Source of the DNA: Planctomycetota bacterium
GTDB lineage: Bacteria; Planctomycetota; Brocadiia; Brocadiales; Brocadiaceae
DNA: 64,000 nucleotides
Direction: 5' to 3'
Assembly (NCBI GenBank): GCA_016873165.1
Contig: VGXV01000003.1
Location: forward strand, 79,679-143,678
Shown: piece by piece, positions 17,286 through 26,145 of the stretch
Layout of the letters: each line of letters begins with the position of its first letter
How positions within the stretch are numbered: position 1 is the stretch's first letter
Position numbers and translations under genes: made by a program
The notes under the pieces: generated by a model
The model's input: only the letters and a program-made list of their open reading frames with translations
Database searches by the model: none
Told to the model about the DNA's origin: nothing

Positions 17286-18077
17286 TTACTTTTCCACCTT
17301 TTTTAATTCTTCTTCCCGGTTTATTGTCAGATCGGCTTTATAGAATTCGTCATCGCCCGGCAGCAGCATAAAAAATTTTGGCGTGTAGTCTATCTGCAGC
17401 ATTGCTTCTTCCACCGTAAATTCCAGCACGTGTCCGCCCATTTTGGCATTTTCACTGATAAAATGGAAGTGATATCCCGGGACATTTAGTCCTTTGATAA
17501 ATTGCGGACAGCGAAAGCCCACGATGCTGCCTCTGATGTTTTTTGAATAAAAAAGAGGTTGTTTCTTCAAAATAACGGAAAGCGGCGCATATGGTCTTTG
17601 TTGTTTGGGAACACTCCGCAATTTTATATCACGAAACAATCCCGTTATCTGAATGGCATAGAAAATGTTTTTTGTGGGCGCCGCAGTATCCATAACCCGT
17701 TCAAAAGTAGTAAAATTAACCCCCGGCTGCAACTCTAACGCTTCATCCATATCAAAAAAAGTTACCGCTGCAAATGGTGTTTTCATGGAATGTTTCGCTT
17801 TCTCCACCAAACCATTCGGTTTTACCTGATAGAATTCTCCATTAACGGCAACCATCTCCCCATCCAGTGCATTAAACGTCCCGATGCCGAAATTTCCGTA
17901 TTTTTTCAACTGGGCAATAGTTGTTTCCCCGTCATAAATTCCTGATAACAGTGCATCAATTGTGGATACTTGAGTGACAGCCTCTGTTTCTGTTCTTGCA
18001 TAAACGTTTACCGCGCCGCAAAAAAACAAAATGAACGACAGGACGATTCTCCCTGTATATTTTTTTGTGGCTGCCAT
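17286..18077 (-). CDS. budA: Exported alpha-acetolactate decarboxylase
   Basis: The 263-residue protein has a signal peptide (IVLSFILFFCGAVNVYA) and the full acetolactate decarboxylase fold. Visible motifs are STIDALLSGIYDGETTIAQLKKYGNFGIGTF (split), FAAVTFFD, the Zn-ligand motif PGYHFHFIS, and GGHVLEF. The family converts (S)-2-acetolactate to (R)-acetoin and CO2. Export is unusual outside Gram-positive bacteria; here it points to the periplasm. No acetolactate synthase or acetoin dehydrogenase is next to it. Its neighbours on the same strand are an exported cyclophilin and a PilZ protein. The enzyme family is clear; the physiological substrate in this compartment is not. Confidence 0.9.
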   Translation of the reverse strand: MAATKKYTGRIVLSFILFFCGAVNVYARTETEAVTQVSTIDALLSGIYDGETTIAQLKKYGNFGIGTFNALDGEMVAVNGEFYQVKPNGLVEKAKHSMKTPFAAVTFFDMDEALELQPGVNFTTFERVMDTAAPTKNIFYAIQITGLFRDIKLRSVPKQQRPYAPLSVILKKQPLFYSKNIRGSIVGFRCPQFIKGLNVPGYHFHFISENAKMGGHVLEFTVEEAMLQIDYTPKFFMLLPGDDEFYKADLTINREEELKKVEK

Positions 18078-18157
18078 GCTATTTCTTTCCGGAAGAGTTA
18101 TCAGGAGCTAAACAAGGGGAAATTGTGCGGGGTAACATTCATAGTTGTAAAAAACTG

Positions 18158-18437
18158 GAAATACTTTAGCTTTTTGAAAAAGACTTCAATTTCCCTTATT
18201 TTATAATGCACCTCTAATATTGGCGCATGGTGCAAATTTCACCTCCATTAACTCCGCACTTTAGCGCGGAGTTATTCACAGTAAATACACCGGCTTTAGC
18301 CATGACCTTCTGGTACGGTGAAAGATATTGGACTAACTTTACCTCAGGGCTGAAGCCCATGATTATTTCTCCCCATAACCCCATGCTGAAGCATGGGGTT
18401 AAGACATGGGCAATTTTTCAAAAAACTAAAGTGCTAC
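18158..18437. mobile_element. MITE-like element, family 1, copy A (280 bp, 8-bp direct repeats AAAAACTG)
   Basis: It is bounded by AAAAACTG at 18150-18157 and 18438-18445. The termini form imperfect inverted repeats (consensus ACTTTAGTTTTTTGAAAAA). The interior holds two hairpins, AACTCCGCACTTTAGCGCGGAGTT and CCCCATGCTGAAGCATGGGG, read here as arms AACTCCGC/GCGGAGTT and CCCCATGC/GCATGGGG. There is no open frame of note and therefore no transposase. The right end lies against the stop codon of the cyclophilin gene. Copy B at 25864 is the reverse complement. Confidence 0.88.
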
Positions 18438-18445
18438 AAAAACTG

Positions 18446-19018
18446 TTATTTTATTTCTATTGCTTTTTTAAGAACAACCGCAGCGCCGGGAACGTCGCTA
18501 TAGCCCTCTTTTGTTGTGGTAGGCAAGCGTTCGATGGTGTCAACTGTTTCCATTCCCTTTATTACCTTGCCAAAAACGCAATATCCCCATCCCCTTGTGC
18601 TTTGTTCCGTAAAATCAAGAAAACCGTTGTCTACCGTATTAATGAAGAATTGTGCCGTGGCAGAATGCGGGTCCATCGTCCGGGCCATTGCTACGGAGCC
18701 CCTTGCATTTTTAAGACCGTTATCCGCCTCATTTTTGACAGGGTCCAGCGTGTTTTTTCTGTTCATATCAGCGGTTAAACCGCCGCCTTGTATCATAAAT
18801 CCTTTGATTACACGGTGGAATATCGTGTCGTTGTAAAAACCGTCCTGAACGTATCTGAGAAAATTTTTTACGGTATCGGGCGCCTTTTCGGGATAAAGCT
18901 CAAGAACTATTTCTCCATGGTTGGTTTCGAGCAGAACTTTCGGATTAACTGTCTCCGCCCAGGTTTGCTGTGCCATACCGGCAATTGCCAATGCAATACA
19001 TATCAAAAGTGTTTTCAA
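18446..19018 (-). CDS. Exported cyclophilin-type peptidyl-prolyl cis-trans isomerase
   Basis: The 190-residue protein has a signal peptide (MKTLLICIALAIAGMAQQ, cleavage near WAE) and a complete cyclophilin domain: FHRVIKGFMIQGGG, MARTMDPHSATAQFFIN and GYCVFGKVIKGMETVD. The catalytic Arg of FHRV and the QFFIN strand are present. It should catalyse prolyl isomerisation in the periplasm, like PpiA. The start is TTG at 19018 with AAGGAGG 6 nt upstream; no ATG is better placed. Its 3' end abuts a MITE-like element, leaving only the 8-bp target repeat beyond the stop. Confidence 0.94.
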   Translation of the reverse strand: MKTLLICIALAIAGMAQQTWAETVNPKVLLETNHGEIVLELYPEKAPDTVKNFLRYVQDGFYNDTIFHRVIKGFMIQGGGLTADMNRKNTLDPVKNEADNGLKNARGSVAMARTMDPHSATAQFFINTVDNGFLDFTEQSTRGWGYCVFGKVIKGMETVDTIERLPTTTKEGYSDVPGAAVVLKKAIEIK

Positions 19019-19031
19019 ATGAATCCTCCTT

Positions 19032-19391
19032 TTATTCTTTTAACCAATGTGATAATTCGTCGGTAATTTTCTCATGATTTCCGACATTGAGTTCTATCAT
19101 TCTTCTCAGATGTGTTATGGTGTCAATATCCTCGCTTATAAATTTAAAACCAAAATGATCCTGATGAATATGGACGAGCTTCGATTCAAAAACTAAGTTA
19201 ATATTTGAAGAGGGGAGGTGGATTTTCAATTCGCACTCATCTCCCAATTTGACCGGAATATTTTCCTTGAATTGAAGCAATGCGCCTTTCAACGAAATAT
19301 CAAGCAGTTCTCCCCGGTATGTTGTATTATGATGCTTTAATTGAGTATGCGCCTCAAAATGAATGCGGCTGAAATGTCTTTTACTTTCCAT
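19032..19391 (-). CDS. PilZ-domain protein, putative c-di-GMP receptor
   Basis: The 119-residue single-domain protein has a PilZ fold. The c-di-GMP-binding signatures are near complete: KRHFSRI (the RxxxR switch) followed after one beta hairpin by LLDISLKGALLQF (D/NxSxxG). A short C-terminal helix region (IDTITHLRRMIELNVGN) ends it. It is consistent with a small c-di-GMP effector controlling motility, secretion or surface polymer; HD-GYP proteins that could degrade the ligand lie at 24281 and 59818. It sits 13 bp upstream of the cyclophilin gene on the same strand. Confidence 0.9.
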   Translation of the reverse strand: MESKRHFSRIHFEAHTQLKHHNTTYRGELLDISLKGALLQFKENIPVKLGDECELKIHLPSSNINLVFESKLVHIHQDHFGFKFISEDIDTITHLRRMIELNVGNHEKITDELSHWLKE

Positions 19392-19476
19392 GGTTATTTT
19401 TTTCCACTCATAAGAATTTTGTTACTTATACAATTTATAATGAACGGTGTCAATACAAATGGATATCTCTGCGCGG

Positions 19477-20679
19477 CTATGTTGCAAAATCCGCAAATAA
19501 CGCCTCTATTGACATGCCCGCAATCGACCGGCCTTTATATTTTTTTTCAATTGTTTCACGGCCTTCTTTTAAATGTTTCGGATACAATCCCAAACTGTTT
19601 GTTGAGGAAGCTTCCAGATATGCCGCCAAATCGTCCGCAATCTTTATAAATTCTCCGTCTATGGGATCAAAATCATCGTGATTGTATTTTTCATTTATCT
19701 TTTCCGTAGTAACAAACTTCACTTTCCCTTTTAGTTTAATTTTGCTTTCGTACTCATTTCGGGTGAAATATTTTATCTCCTCAAGCCATCCTGTTTCCAG
19801 CAAAGGAGAAATTTCTTTTTCTGCCAGTTCTTCTTCGATTTTGCTGATAGCTTCCGGCATGCCTTCCACCGATCTTTTAATGGGAGACAGGATATCCCTT
19901 GTGACGGCTTCCGGCAGATCGTGAAACAATGCGCTGAAAAAATTGTTATATATCCTTTTAGGGCAGGCGGACACCTCTCTTGCAAAAAGGTAGCAAAAGA
20001 TTGCCACTAAAAGCATGTGCCCCAAAACGGATGTTTTTGGCAACCGCGGGGTTTGGCTCCATCTGATTTGAAAACGCAGGTGCCCGCAGAGATCAAGAAA
20101 GTTTGAGATATTTCCTTTGCAAACAATCTTACGCATTCCGGCAAGGTCAAGATACGTCTCGATGTCATTTTTTAAATCCTTTTCGATGCTATCCATCTTG
20201 TAACCGGTAGGATGCACCTTCTGAATTATTTGAAATTCCCAGAAACTGGAATAAATATGCGATGCATTCAATATATTTTTTGTAAGATTGTCTTCCTTTT
20301 TTGCATCAAACAAATAGTTCTTTAATTCGGTCTTCATTTCTTTTGGCAGTCCGTCAAACGTTGGCTTGAGTTGTTCATAAACCCATTTATTAAGCTGCCG
20401 GAAGACAGCAGGGTGCAATTCTTTTATTTTCCGGTATATCGGAGATTTTATATCCGATATAACAATGCGCCGCAGCAATTCGAATATTCCCCCTTTTATT
20501 AATGCCTCCCAATCCACCTGTCTTCCTTTTTCTTCTTCATATTTGCCAAGACAATAGGCAATAATCATTTTATGCGCATGCTTGTCCATTTCCGTCAGCT
20601 CTACCGGACGTATCATATCGTTCCACCTCTGCATGGAAAAGGCTTCAAATAATTTCAACGCAAGCGCCCGTCTTAACAC
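19477..20679 (-). CDS. HD-domain phosphohydrolase, YfbR/HD_3-like
   Basis: In this 400-residue protein the conserved metal site is in the C-terminal half: RLPKTSVLGHMLLVAIF, then FFSALFHDLPEAVTRDILSPIKRS, the arrangement of 5'-deoxynucleotidase-type HD hydrolases, and later EFIKIADDLAAYLEA, giving the final Asp. The N-terminal 180 residues are helical and may contain a second, degenerate HD fold. It probably hydrolyses nucleoside monophosphates or related phosphoesters; the substrate is not fixed. The start is GTG at 20679 after GGGAGAAG. It is on the same strand as the downstream PilZ gene and the upstream PpiC gene. Confidence 0.85.
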   Translation of the reverse strand: MLRRALALKLFEAFSMQRWNDMIRPVELTEMDKHAHKMIIAYCLGKYEEEKGRQVDWEALIKGGIFELLRRIVISDIKSPIYRKIKELHPAVFRQLNKWVYEQLKPTFDGLPKEMKTELKNYLFDAKKEDNLTKNILNASHIYSSFWEFQIIQKVHPTGYKMDSIEKDLKNDIETYLDLAGMRKIVCKGNISNFLDLCGHLRFQIRWSQTPRLPKTSVLGHMLLVAIFCYLFAREVSACPKRIYNNFFSALFHDLPEAVTRDILSPIKRSVEGMPEAISKIEEELAEKEISPLLETGWLEEIKYFTRNEYESKIKLKGKVKFVTTEKINEKYNHDDFDPIDGEFIKIADDLAAYLEASSTNSLGLYPKHLKEGRETIEKKYKGRSIAGMSIEALFADFAT

Positions 20680-20720
20680 CTTCTTCTCCCGCTAAAAAAT
20701 AGTGTTGTCAATGATATACC

Positions 20721-21734
20721 TCAATATTTATTAATTTTAATAAATGCCTCTGCCCTGAGATTCTGAATGTATTTTTTCTTTAATCTTCCGATCTCTTCCC
20801 TGTATAACTTCTGATAAATCTCGTTCTGCACATCTTCAAACTCTCTTACCATTTCCGGTTTTATAAGTTCTGTTTTAAAAATATGATATCCGACAGGAGA
20901 TTCTGCTATTTTGCTGTACTCATTATCCTTCAGGTTATAAATAACATCCCTGAGTTCCTTTCTCAATCCTTGTATTTCGTCAAAGCTCCATTCCCCTCCT
21001 TTTTCGGCATTGGGTCCCTCCGAATACAGTTTTGCCAGTGAGGAAAAATCTTCCCCTCCGGAAAGAAGGGTTATAATTTTTTCAGCAAGGGCACGCGCTT
21101 TTTCTTTGTCATCGTTGTGTGAGGAAAATTTGATCATTATATGCTTGAGTTTTATTTCTTTTTTCTGCCGAAATTCATCGATATTCTCCATATAATAGCG
21201 CTTCAGCAACTTTGGCTGCACCTTCACCTTGTTGTTGACGTTTTCTTTGATTACCTTGTCAATCATTATATCTTCTTTAAGTTCTGTTTTCTTTTCAATC
21301 GGATTTATTCCCTGCGATTCTGCAATCTCGTAAAACTTTGACAAAGAACCCACATTTTCAACGGCTCCTTTCAAAAAATAATCCAGTTCCTTTTGCACAT
21401 CATTCATCATCACCGCATCCGCGCCAAAGACTTTATATGCCTCCTTCACCAATAGTTTCCGGTCTATTAACTCCTCAAGGGTATCCTCCAGAATTTTCTC
21501 AAAATTTTCTGAGAATTCTTTGTTGCTGCTATATTTCTTTCTTGCTTCCCGTATGGCAGGCGCCGACCGTTTGATGACCTCATCCTGTGTTATTATCGTA
21601 TCATCAACGACAGCCCGGATAAATCCAAGATTGTTTTTGCTCAGAACGTCTTCTTCCTCGCAGAACAAAACGGAGCAAAACAACATCATTATCATTGGAA
21701 AAACCAAAGCACAATAAACGTATTTCTTCAGCAT
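20721..21734 (-). CDS. Exported parvulin-type (PpiC/SurA-like) peptidyl-prolyl isomerase
   Basis: The 337-residue protein has a signal peptide (YVYCALVFPMIMMLFCSVLF). A SurA-like N-terminal chaperone region begins IRAVVDDTIITQDEVIKR. One parvulin domain covers about 205-300: IKLKHIMIKFSSHNDD, LLSGGEDFSSLAKLYSEGPN, GGEWSF, and SPVGYHIFKTELI. It is likely a periplasmic foldase assisting outer-membrane or exported proteins. It resembles SurA or PrsA but has one rather than two parvulin domains, so no gene name is given. Confidence 0.92.
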   Translation of the reverse strand: MLKKYVYCALVFPMIMMLFCSVLFCEEEDVLSKNNLGFIRAVVDDTIITQDEVIKRSAPAIREARKKYSSNKEFSENFEKILEDTLEELIDRKLLVKEAYKVFGADAVMMNDVQKELDYFLKGAVENVGSLSKFYEIAESQGINPIEKKTELKEDIMIDKVIKENVNNKVKVQPKLLKRYYMENIDEFRQKKEIKLKHIMIKFSSHNDDKEKARALAEKIITLLSGGEDFSSLAKLYSEGPNAEKGGEWSFDEIQGLRKELRDVIYNLKDNEYSKIAESPVGYHIFKTELIKPEMVREFEDVQNEIYQKLYREEIGRLKKKYIQNLRAEAFIKINKY

Positions 21735-22109
21735 ACTTTTTCTCTCATTATGAATTTTTCAGCGAATGAAAAAAGCATAGGCATTGTTCAGCCGCTCACA
21801 GAAGGCCAATTGAAATCTTAATGAATTTTCAAAAAAAGCCCAACCGGTGATTTTTATGTCTCTCAGAACTTTAAAATGCTTCCATCCCATAAAATTTTAT
21901 CAGCAATTTCAAGGGATTCAAAACAATTTAATTTTTATTCTATGCGTCCAATTTTGCATTGCCAGCTATCAGTAAATAATATTTATTCTAAAATCTCCAC
22001 AATAATTTTATCAATAAAATAAAAAAACGTTGCATCTGTTGAAATTTATATATATACAATTTGTAGATAACTACTTAATCCTGTTTTTTAGAGAAAGGGG
22101 AAGGGGAAT
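21735..22109. other. Divergent intergenic region upstream of the hemerythrin and PpiC genes
   Basis: These 375 bp are strongly AT-rich, especially 21940-22080, without repeats or open frames of note. They should contain both promoters. The end carries the purine-rich ribosome-binding site GAGAAAGGGGAAGGGG of the hemerythrin gene. Confidence 0.5.
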
Positions 22110-22514
22110 ATGGGACTCCAATGGAGCAACGATTTGTCTACGGGAATTATACCTATAGACGACCAGCACAAGGAGATAATCAGAAGGGTAAACGCATTTC
22201 TTGCTGCTATGGAGGCAGGAAAGGGCAAGATGAAGGTAGTGGAATTGATGGAGTTTTTATCGAGGTATATTGTACAGCATTTTCACGATGAAGAGTTTTT
22301 TATGGCCAATGAACGGTATGATGAGTTTAAGGCGCACAAGGAACAACATATGCAATTTATAAAAGATTTCCATGCCATGGAAAAAGAATTCGAGACTCAC
22401 GGCATTACCACTGATCTGGTAATCCAAACACAGCAAAAGGTATGCGACTGGCTGGCAAATCATATATCCAAAGAAGACCGGAAAATCGTGCAGTTCATCA
22501 AAAACAATCAATAG
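22110..22514 (+). CDS. Bacteriohemerythrin with all seven iron ligands
   Basis: The 134-residue single-domain protein has the complete di-iron ligand set: H20 (DDQHKE), H57 and E61 (VQHFHDEE), H76 and H80 (AHKEQH), H118 and D123 (NHISKED). Hemerythrins bind O2 reversibly at the diferric-peroxo site and also respond to NO. In an oxygen-sensitive anaerobe the likely role is O2 scavenging, storage or sensing. The ribosome-binding site GGGGAAGGGG lies just before the ATG. It is followed by a complete MITE-like element, so it is probably monocistronic. Compare the second hemerythrin at 60990, which lacks one ligand. Confidence 0.96.
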   Translation: MGLQWSNDLSTGIIPIDDQHKEIIRRVNAFLAAMEAGKGKMKVVELMEFLSRYIVQHFHDEEFFMANERYDEFKAHKEQHMQFIKDFHAMEKEFETHGITTDLVIQTQQKVCDWLANHISKEDRKIVQFIKNNQ

Positions 22515-22550
22515 CAGATAAACAGCCGGTTTGGCAATGCCACGCTTTAT

Positions 22551-22896
22551 GGGAGCATTCCCGATTTTTTGCAACCGTTTATGGGATCGGTGTGGGTAGG
22601 GTGGATAAAGGCGCTGGTTTTTGCGCCGTATCCACCAACAATTATCGCATAAATGGTGGATTCGCTCCGCTTAATCCACCCTACAAGGCTCCGCTCAGCA
22701 TGACATGCTTTTTTATAGATAACATTCACGGTCACCCTGAGCCCTTCGCTTATGTCATGCTGAGCGGAGTCGAAGCATCTTTTACCGCTCAGGATAAACT
22801 CCGTCGAAGGGCTGCGTTTTCCTGTAAATTGAAGATGTTTTCATATCCGGCATGATATACGGTAGTCGATTTTCACAAAAAATCGGGAATGCTCCC
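22551..22896. mobile_element. MITE-like element, family 2 (346 bp, 8-bp direct repeats CGCTTTAT)
   Basis: The termini are GGGAGCATTCCCGATTTTT and its inverted copy ending AATCGGGAATGCTCCC. Direct repeats CGCTTTAT flank both sides (22543-22550 and 22897-22904). The interior has the GGTGGATTAAG palindrome and a second palindromic segment containing TGCTGAGCGGAGTCGAAGC. No coding capacity is evident. A shorter relative is at 35045 and a half copy at 1165. Confidence 0.88.
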
Positions 22897-22900
22897 CGCT

Positions 22901-24052
22901 TTATAATTCATCCGGCCATTTTGCGTGTGTGTATTGAACGCCGCGTATCACTAATTGATTCAGGAACCGGTATTTCCTGCTTGCCGTGGAAGCCGATTTG
23001 TCAAGCACCTGTTGCAATGGTATTGGAACAATTTTGTCATTTGTTTCGCCTTCATTTTGAAAGGCAAGCATGACCGGCTGGTTGTCGCCCTTTTCGTCCC
23101 ACAGGTCAAATACTTTCACCGCCGCAACACCGAATCTCGTCGCGAGCACCCTGTCAAAGACGGAAGGTTCTCCGCCTCTCTGAACATGCCCAAGAACTAT
23201 GGGACGCACCCTGTCTTTATATTCTTCGGGAAATGTGTTGACGAGTTCTCTTCGCACCATTTCGGAGGCAGTAAACTGGCTGTATTTTTCGTCGCGAATG
23301 TTGATGATCTCTCCCGTACTGCCCGATTTTATCTGCTGCAATCCTTCCGCGACAATAATTATTACAAAATCCTTTCCTACGCTGAAACCATCAAGAATAC
23401 TTTGGGATATTTTGTTTATATCGGCAATGTCATGCGCTCCCAATACAATATGGGCGCCGGAAGTAATGCCGTTTATATAAGGGAGGTAATCACAATCCCT
23501 CCCCATTATCTGAACTAAAAACACCCGCTTATGCGAGCAGGCAGTGTCGCGTATCTTGTCGATACATTCCATCGCGGTGTTGAGAGCGGTATCCGCCCCG
23601 ATTGAATATTTTGTGCAGGGAATATCATTGTCAATTGTAGCGGGAATACAAACAATGCGAAGGTCATCCATGATGCCGCAGGCCATATTTGTCTGATAAA
23701 GGGCATGCGACCCATGAAATGACCCATCCCCTCCGATCACCACCAGACATTTTATATCAAGGGCGTGAAGGTTTTTTAAAGCGGTTTTTCTGGTGTCTTC
23801 ATTTTGAAATTTATGGTATCGCGCGCTTTTTAAAAATGTTCCGCCTCTCCCTAAAACATGGGCAACGTCTTTAGGATGTAATTCTTTGAAATTATTAAGG
23901 CTCCCTGTGATATCTTTTTCGCACAGCCCATGGAAACCGTAAAAAATACCATAAACCTCCCACTCCAACTGGTTTGCCGACCGTACAATTGCCCGTATTG
24001 CCGCGTTCATTCCCGGCGCATCGCCGCCGCTTGTTAAAATGCCGATTTTCAC
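22901..24052 (-). CDS. pfkA: 6-phosphofructokinase, ATP-type active site
   Basis: This 383-residue PFK-A family enzyme phosphorylates fructose 6-phosphate in glycolysis. Motifs are GILTSGGDAPGMNAAIRA (phosphoryl donor), VVIGGDGSFHGS, IPATIDNDIPCTKYSIGADTA (catalytic Asp of TIDND), FLVQIMGRDC, IIIVAEG, and LGHVQRGGEPSVFDRVLA. The donor-site Gly of GGDGS and the lack of Lys before TIDND favour ATP over pyrophosphate. The start is GTG at 24052 with AGGAGG 9 nt upstream. The last codons run to within a few bases of the MITE-like element, whose right 8-bp repeat overlaps the stop region. Confidence 0.94.
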   Translation of the reverse strand: MKIGILTSGGDAPGMNAAIRAIVRSANQLEWEVYGIFYGFHGLCEKDITGSLNNFKELHPKDVAHVLGRGGTFLKSARYHKFQNEDTRKTALKNLHALDIKCLVVIGGDGSFHGSHALYQTNMACGIMDDLRIVCIPATIDNDIPCTKYSIGADTALNTAMECIDKIRDTACSHKRVFLVQIMGRDCDYLPYINGITSGAHIVLGAHDIADINKISQSILDGFSVGKDFVIIIVAEGLQQIKSGSTGEIINIRDEKYSQFTASEMVRRELVNTFPEEYKDRVRPIVLGHVQRGGEPSVFDRVLATRFGVAAVKVFDLWDEKGDNQPVMLAFQNEGETNDKIVPIPLQQVLDKSASTASRKYRFLNQLVIRGVQYTHAKWPDEL

Positions 24053-24280
24053 CTGTAAATACCTCCTATGCCATCATTCTGTGCTCTTCGCTCATCCACT
24101 TCATTCAGAACAGGCTTTGCCATTCTGAGCGCCCGCTTGACTGACAGGAAAGGAGCGAAGAAACTAAACCTTGTGGATTGCTCGGGCTGCCACCCTTGCA
24201 ATGAAACTTACACGCGTACGTATTTATTACGTTTACTATAATATTCCCTTATACGGGAATGCTTCCCCCTTATACATAGT
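24053..24280. other. Spacer between phosphofructokinase and HD-GYP genes
   Basis: The 228-bp spacer contains a short dispersed repeat remnant (around 24100-24190, CATTCTGAGCGCCCGC and AAACCTTGTGGATTGCTCGG) and a small hairpin AATATTCCCTTATACGGGAAT near 24240. No gene is present. Confidence 0.4.
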
Positions 24281-25795
24281 TTATGCAAATTTGTATTGTT
24301 TTTCATTAAAAAGTTTTATGCAGGTATTTACAATATCAGTATCAAAGGCGCTCTCCCTTCCGTTTGCGATAATTTCAAGGGCATTCTCTATTCCAAGGGA
24401 AGGCCGATACGGTCTGTGGGAGGCAACCGCTTCTACCGTATCCGCAACGCCGATTACTTTTGCTTCTGGGATAATTTCACTATTCGATAAATTGTTTGGA
24501 TATCCGGAGCCATCCAGGCGTTCATGATGTTGCTGTATAATCTGGGCGATTGGCCATGGGAATGTAATTTCTTTTAAAATATCGAAACCCACCTGGGGGT
24601 GATTCTGAATAATTTTAAATTCTATGTCAGAAAGTTTTCCGGGTTTGCTGAGAATTTCGGCAGGCACACATATTTTTCCGATATCGTGGATAAGTCCGCC
24701 TAAAAATATGCCGTCTGTTTGTTCAGAGGGAAATCCCATCTCGACGGCAATGGAACGGGCAAGCTCGGCGACTCGCAGTTGATGCCCGGCCGTATAAGGA
24801 TCTCTGGCTTCTGCCATATGAGATAACGCGCTTATCATACCCCCATAGGATTTTTGGAGGGTGTCCGCACTTTTCTTCAGCAAGGCATCCGCCAATTTGC
24901 GAGGGGTAATGTCTCTTATCACACTTACTGCATGCCATTTATTGCGTATTTTGAACGAGGAAAGCGAGAGTTCGATGGGAAATACCGTATTATCCTTCCG
25001 TTTTGCGCACAGTTCTGCGGTTTTACCAATTAAATTCCCCTCTCCTGTTTTTTTGAATTGTTTTATACCTTCTAAATGTGCATTGGCGTACTTTTTCGGC
25101 ATGATTGTATCGCACAGCCCCTGCCCAATAAATTCGCTATTTGAATAGCCAAAAAGTTTTTCCGCGGATTTGTTGGCATAGGTAATAATGCCTCTGCTGT
25201 CTATTATAATTATAGCATCATTTATGGTGTTGCTGATCGAAAGGAGCCTTTCTTCACTATCATGAAGTTCTTCTTCTTTATGGATTAGTTGATGCGCCAA
25301 ACGTTCGGAATACAGAGAAGCAATTTCTTTCTCATCATTATTCGGTACTATTGCTTTATTAAGGGCAAATTCCCTTTTTTCAGACTCATTTATCACCTCT
25401 TTTATTATTGAGAGTAATTTCTTTGGTTCCACAGGCTTTCGAACGAATCTGGCGGCGCCTATTTTAAGAGCGAACTCTTCGTCCTCTTTGCGCTTGTACG
25501 CCGCAGAATAAAAGATAAAGGGAATATTCCTCCCGTTACCGTCTTCTTTTACCGTTTGACAAAACTTGAACCCATCCATAACCGGCATAAATATATCAGA
25601 AATAATAAGGTCAAATTTTTTGTCCGCTATCTTCTTGAGGGCTTTTTTCCCATTTTCCGCTATTGTGGGATTATCCCCGTGTCCCTTTAACAGAGTTTTT
25701 AACAAGACACGGCTATCGTTGTTATCATCAACGATAAGGATAGTGTGCTTTTTGTTATTTGTTCGTGGTTGTTGTGTGCATATTGATTTTTTCAC
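24281..25795 (-). CDS. REC-PAS-HD-GYP protein, putative c-di-GMP phosphodiesterase response regulator
   Basis: The 504-residue protein has a receiver domain (about 18-135: TILIVDDNNDSR, phospho-acceptor in LIISDIFMPVMDG, Lys of VRKPVEP), a PAS domain (about 185-305: AIIIIDSRGIITYANKSAEKLFGY), and a C-terminal HD-GYP domain (about 325-500). The HD-GYP motifs are intact: LIHDIGKICVPAEIL and HHERLDGSGYPNNLSNSEIIPEAKVIGVADTVEA. It should hydrolyse c-di-GMP under control of phosphorylation and a PAS-sensed cue. No partner kinase is adjacent. The start is GTG at 25795; a MITE-like copy lies immediately upstream and may carry or disrupt its promoter. Confidence 0.93.
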   Translation of the reverse strand: MKKSICTQQPRTNNKKHTILIVDDNNDSRVLLKTLLKGHGDNPTIAENGKKALKKIADKKFDLIISDIFMPVMDGFKFCQTVKEDGNGRNIPFIFYSAAYKRKEDEEFALKIGAARFVRKPVEPKKLLSIIKEVINESEKREFALNKAIVPNNDEKEIASLYSERLAHQLIHKEEELHDSEERLLSISNTINDAIIIIDSRGIITYANKSAEKLFGYSNSEFIGQGLCDTIMPKKYANAHLEGIKQFKKTGEGNLIGKTAELCAKRKDNTVFPIELSLSSFKIRNKWHAVSVIRDITPRKLADALLKKSADTLQKSYGGMISALSHMAEARDPYTAGHQLRVAELARSIAVEMGFPSEQTDGIFLGGLIHDIGKICVPAEILSKPGKLSDIEFKIIQNHPQVGFDILKEITFPWPIAQIIQQHHERLDGSGYPNNLSNSEIIPEAKVIGVADTVEAVASHRPYRPSLGIENALEIIANGRESAFDTDIVNTCIKLFNEKQYKFA

Positions 25796-25863
25796 AGATT
25801 AATTCCCCATTTAAAACAATTTTTTCATGTTGTAAAAAAGGATAATCAACTATGTCAGTTTTT

Positions 25864-26145
25864 ATAACACTTTAGTTTTTTTTGAAAAATTGCCCATGCC
25901 TTAACTCCATGCTTCAGCATGGGGTTAAGGGGAAAAACAATCGTTGGCTTCAGCCCTGAGGTAAAGTTAGCCCAATATCTTTCACTGTACCAGAAGGTCA
26001 TGGCTAAAGCCGGTGTATTTGTTGTGGATATCTCCGCACTAAAGTGCGGAGTTAATGGAGGTGAAATTTGCTCCATGTATCAATATTAGAGGTACATTAT
26101 AAAATAAGGGAAATCGAAGTCTTTTTCAAAATGTTAAAGTGTTAC
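25864..26145. mobile_element. MITE-like element, family 1, copy B (282 bp, 8-bp direct repeats CAGTTTTT)
   Basis: It is the reverse complement of copy A over its whole length, with the same two inner hairpins (CTCCGCACTAAAGTGCGGAG and CCATGCTTCAGCATGG). The flanking direct repeats are CAGTTTTT at 25856-25863 and 26146-26153. The terminal inverted repeats are ATAACACTTTAGTTTTTTTT and the facing AAAATGTTAAAGTGTTAC. No open frame encodes a transposase. Confidence 0.9.
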
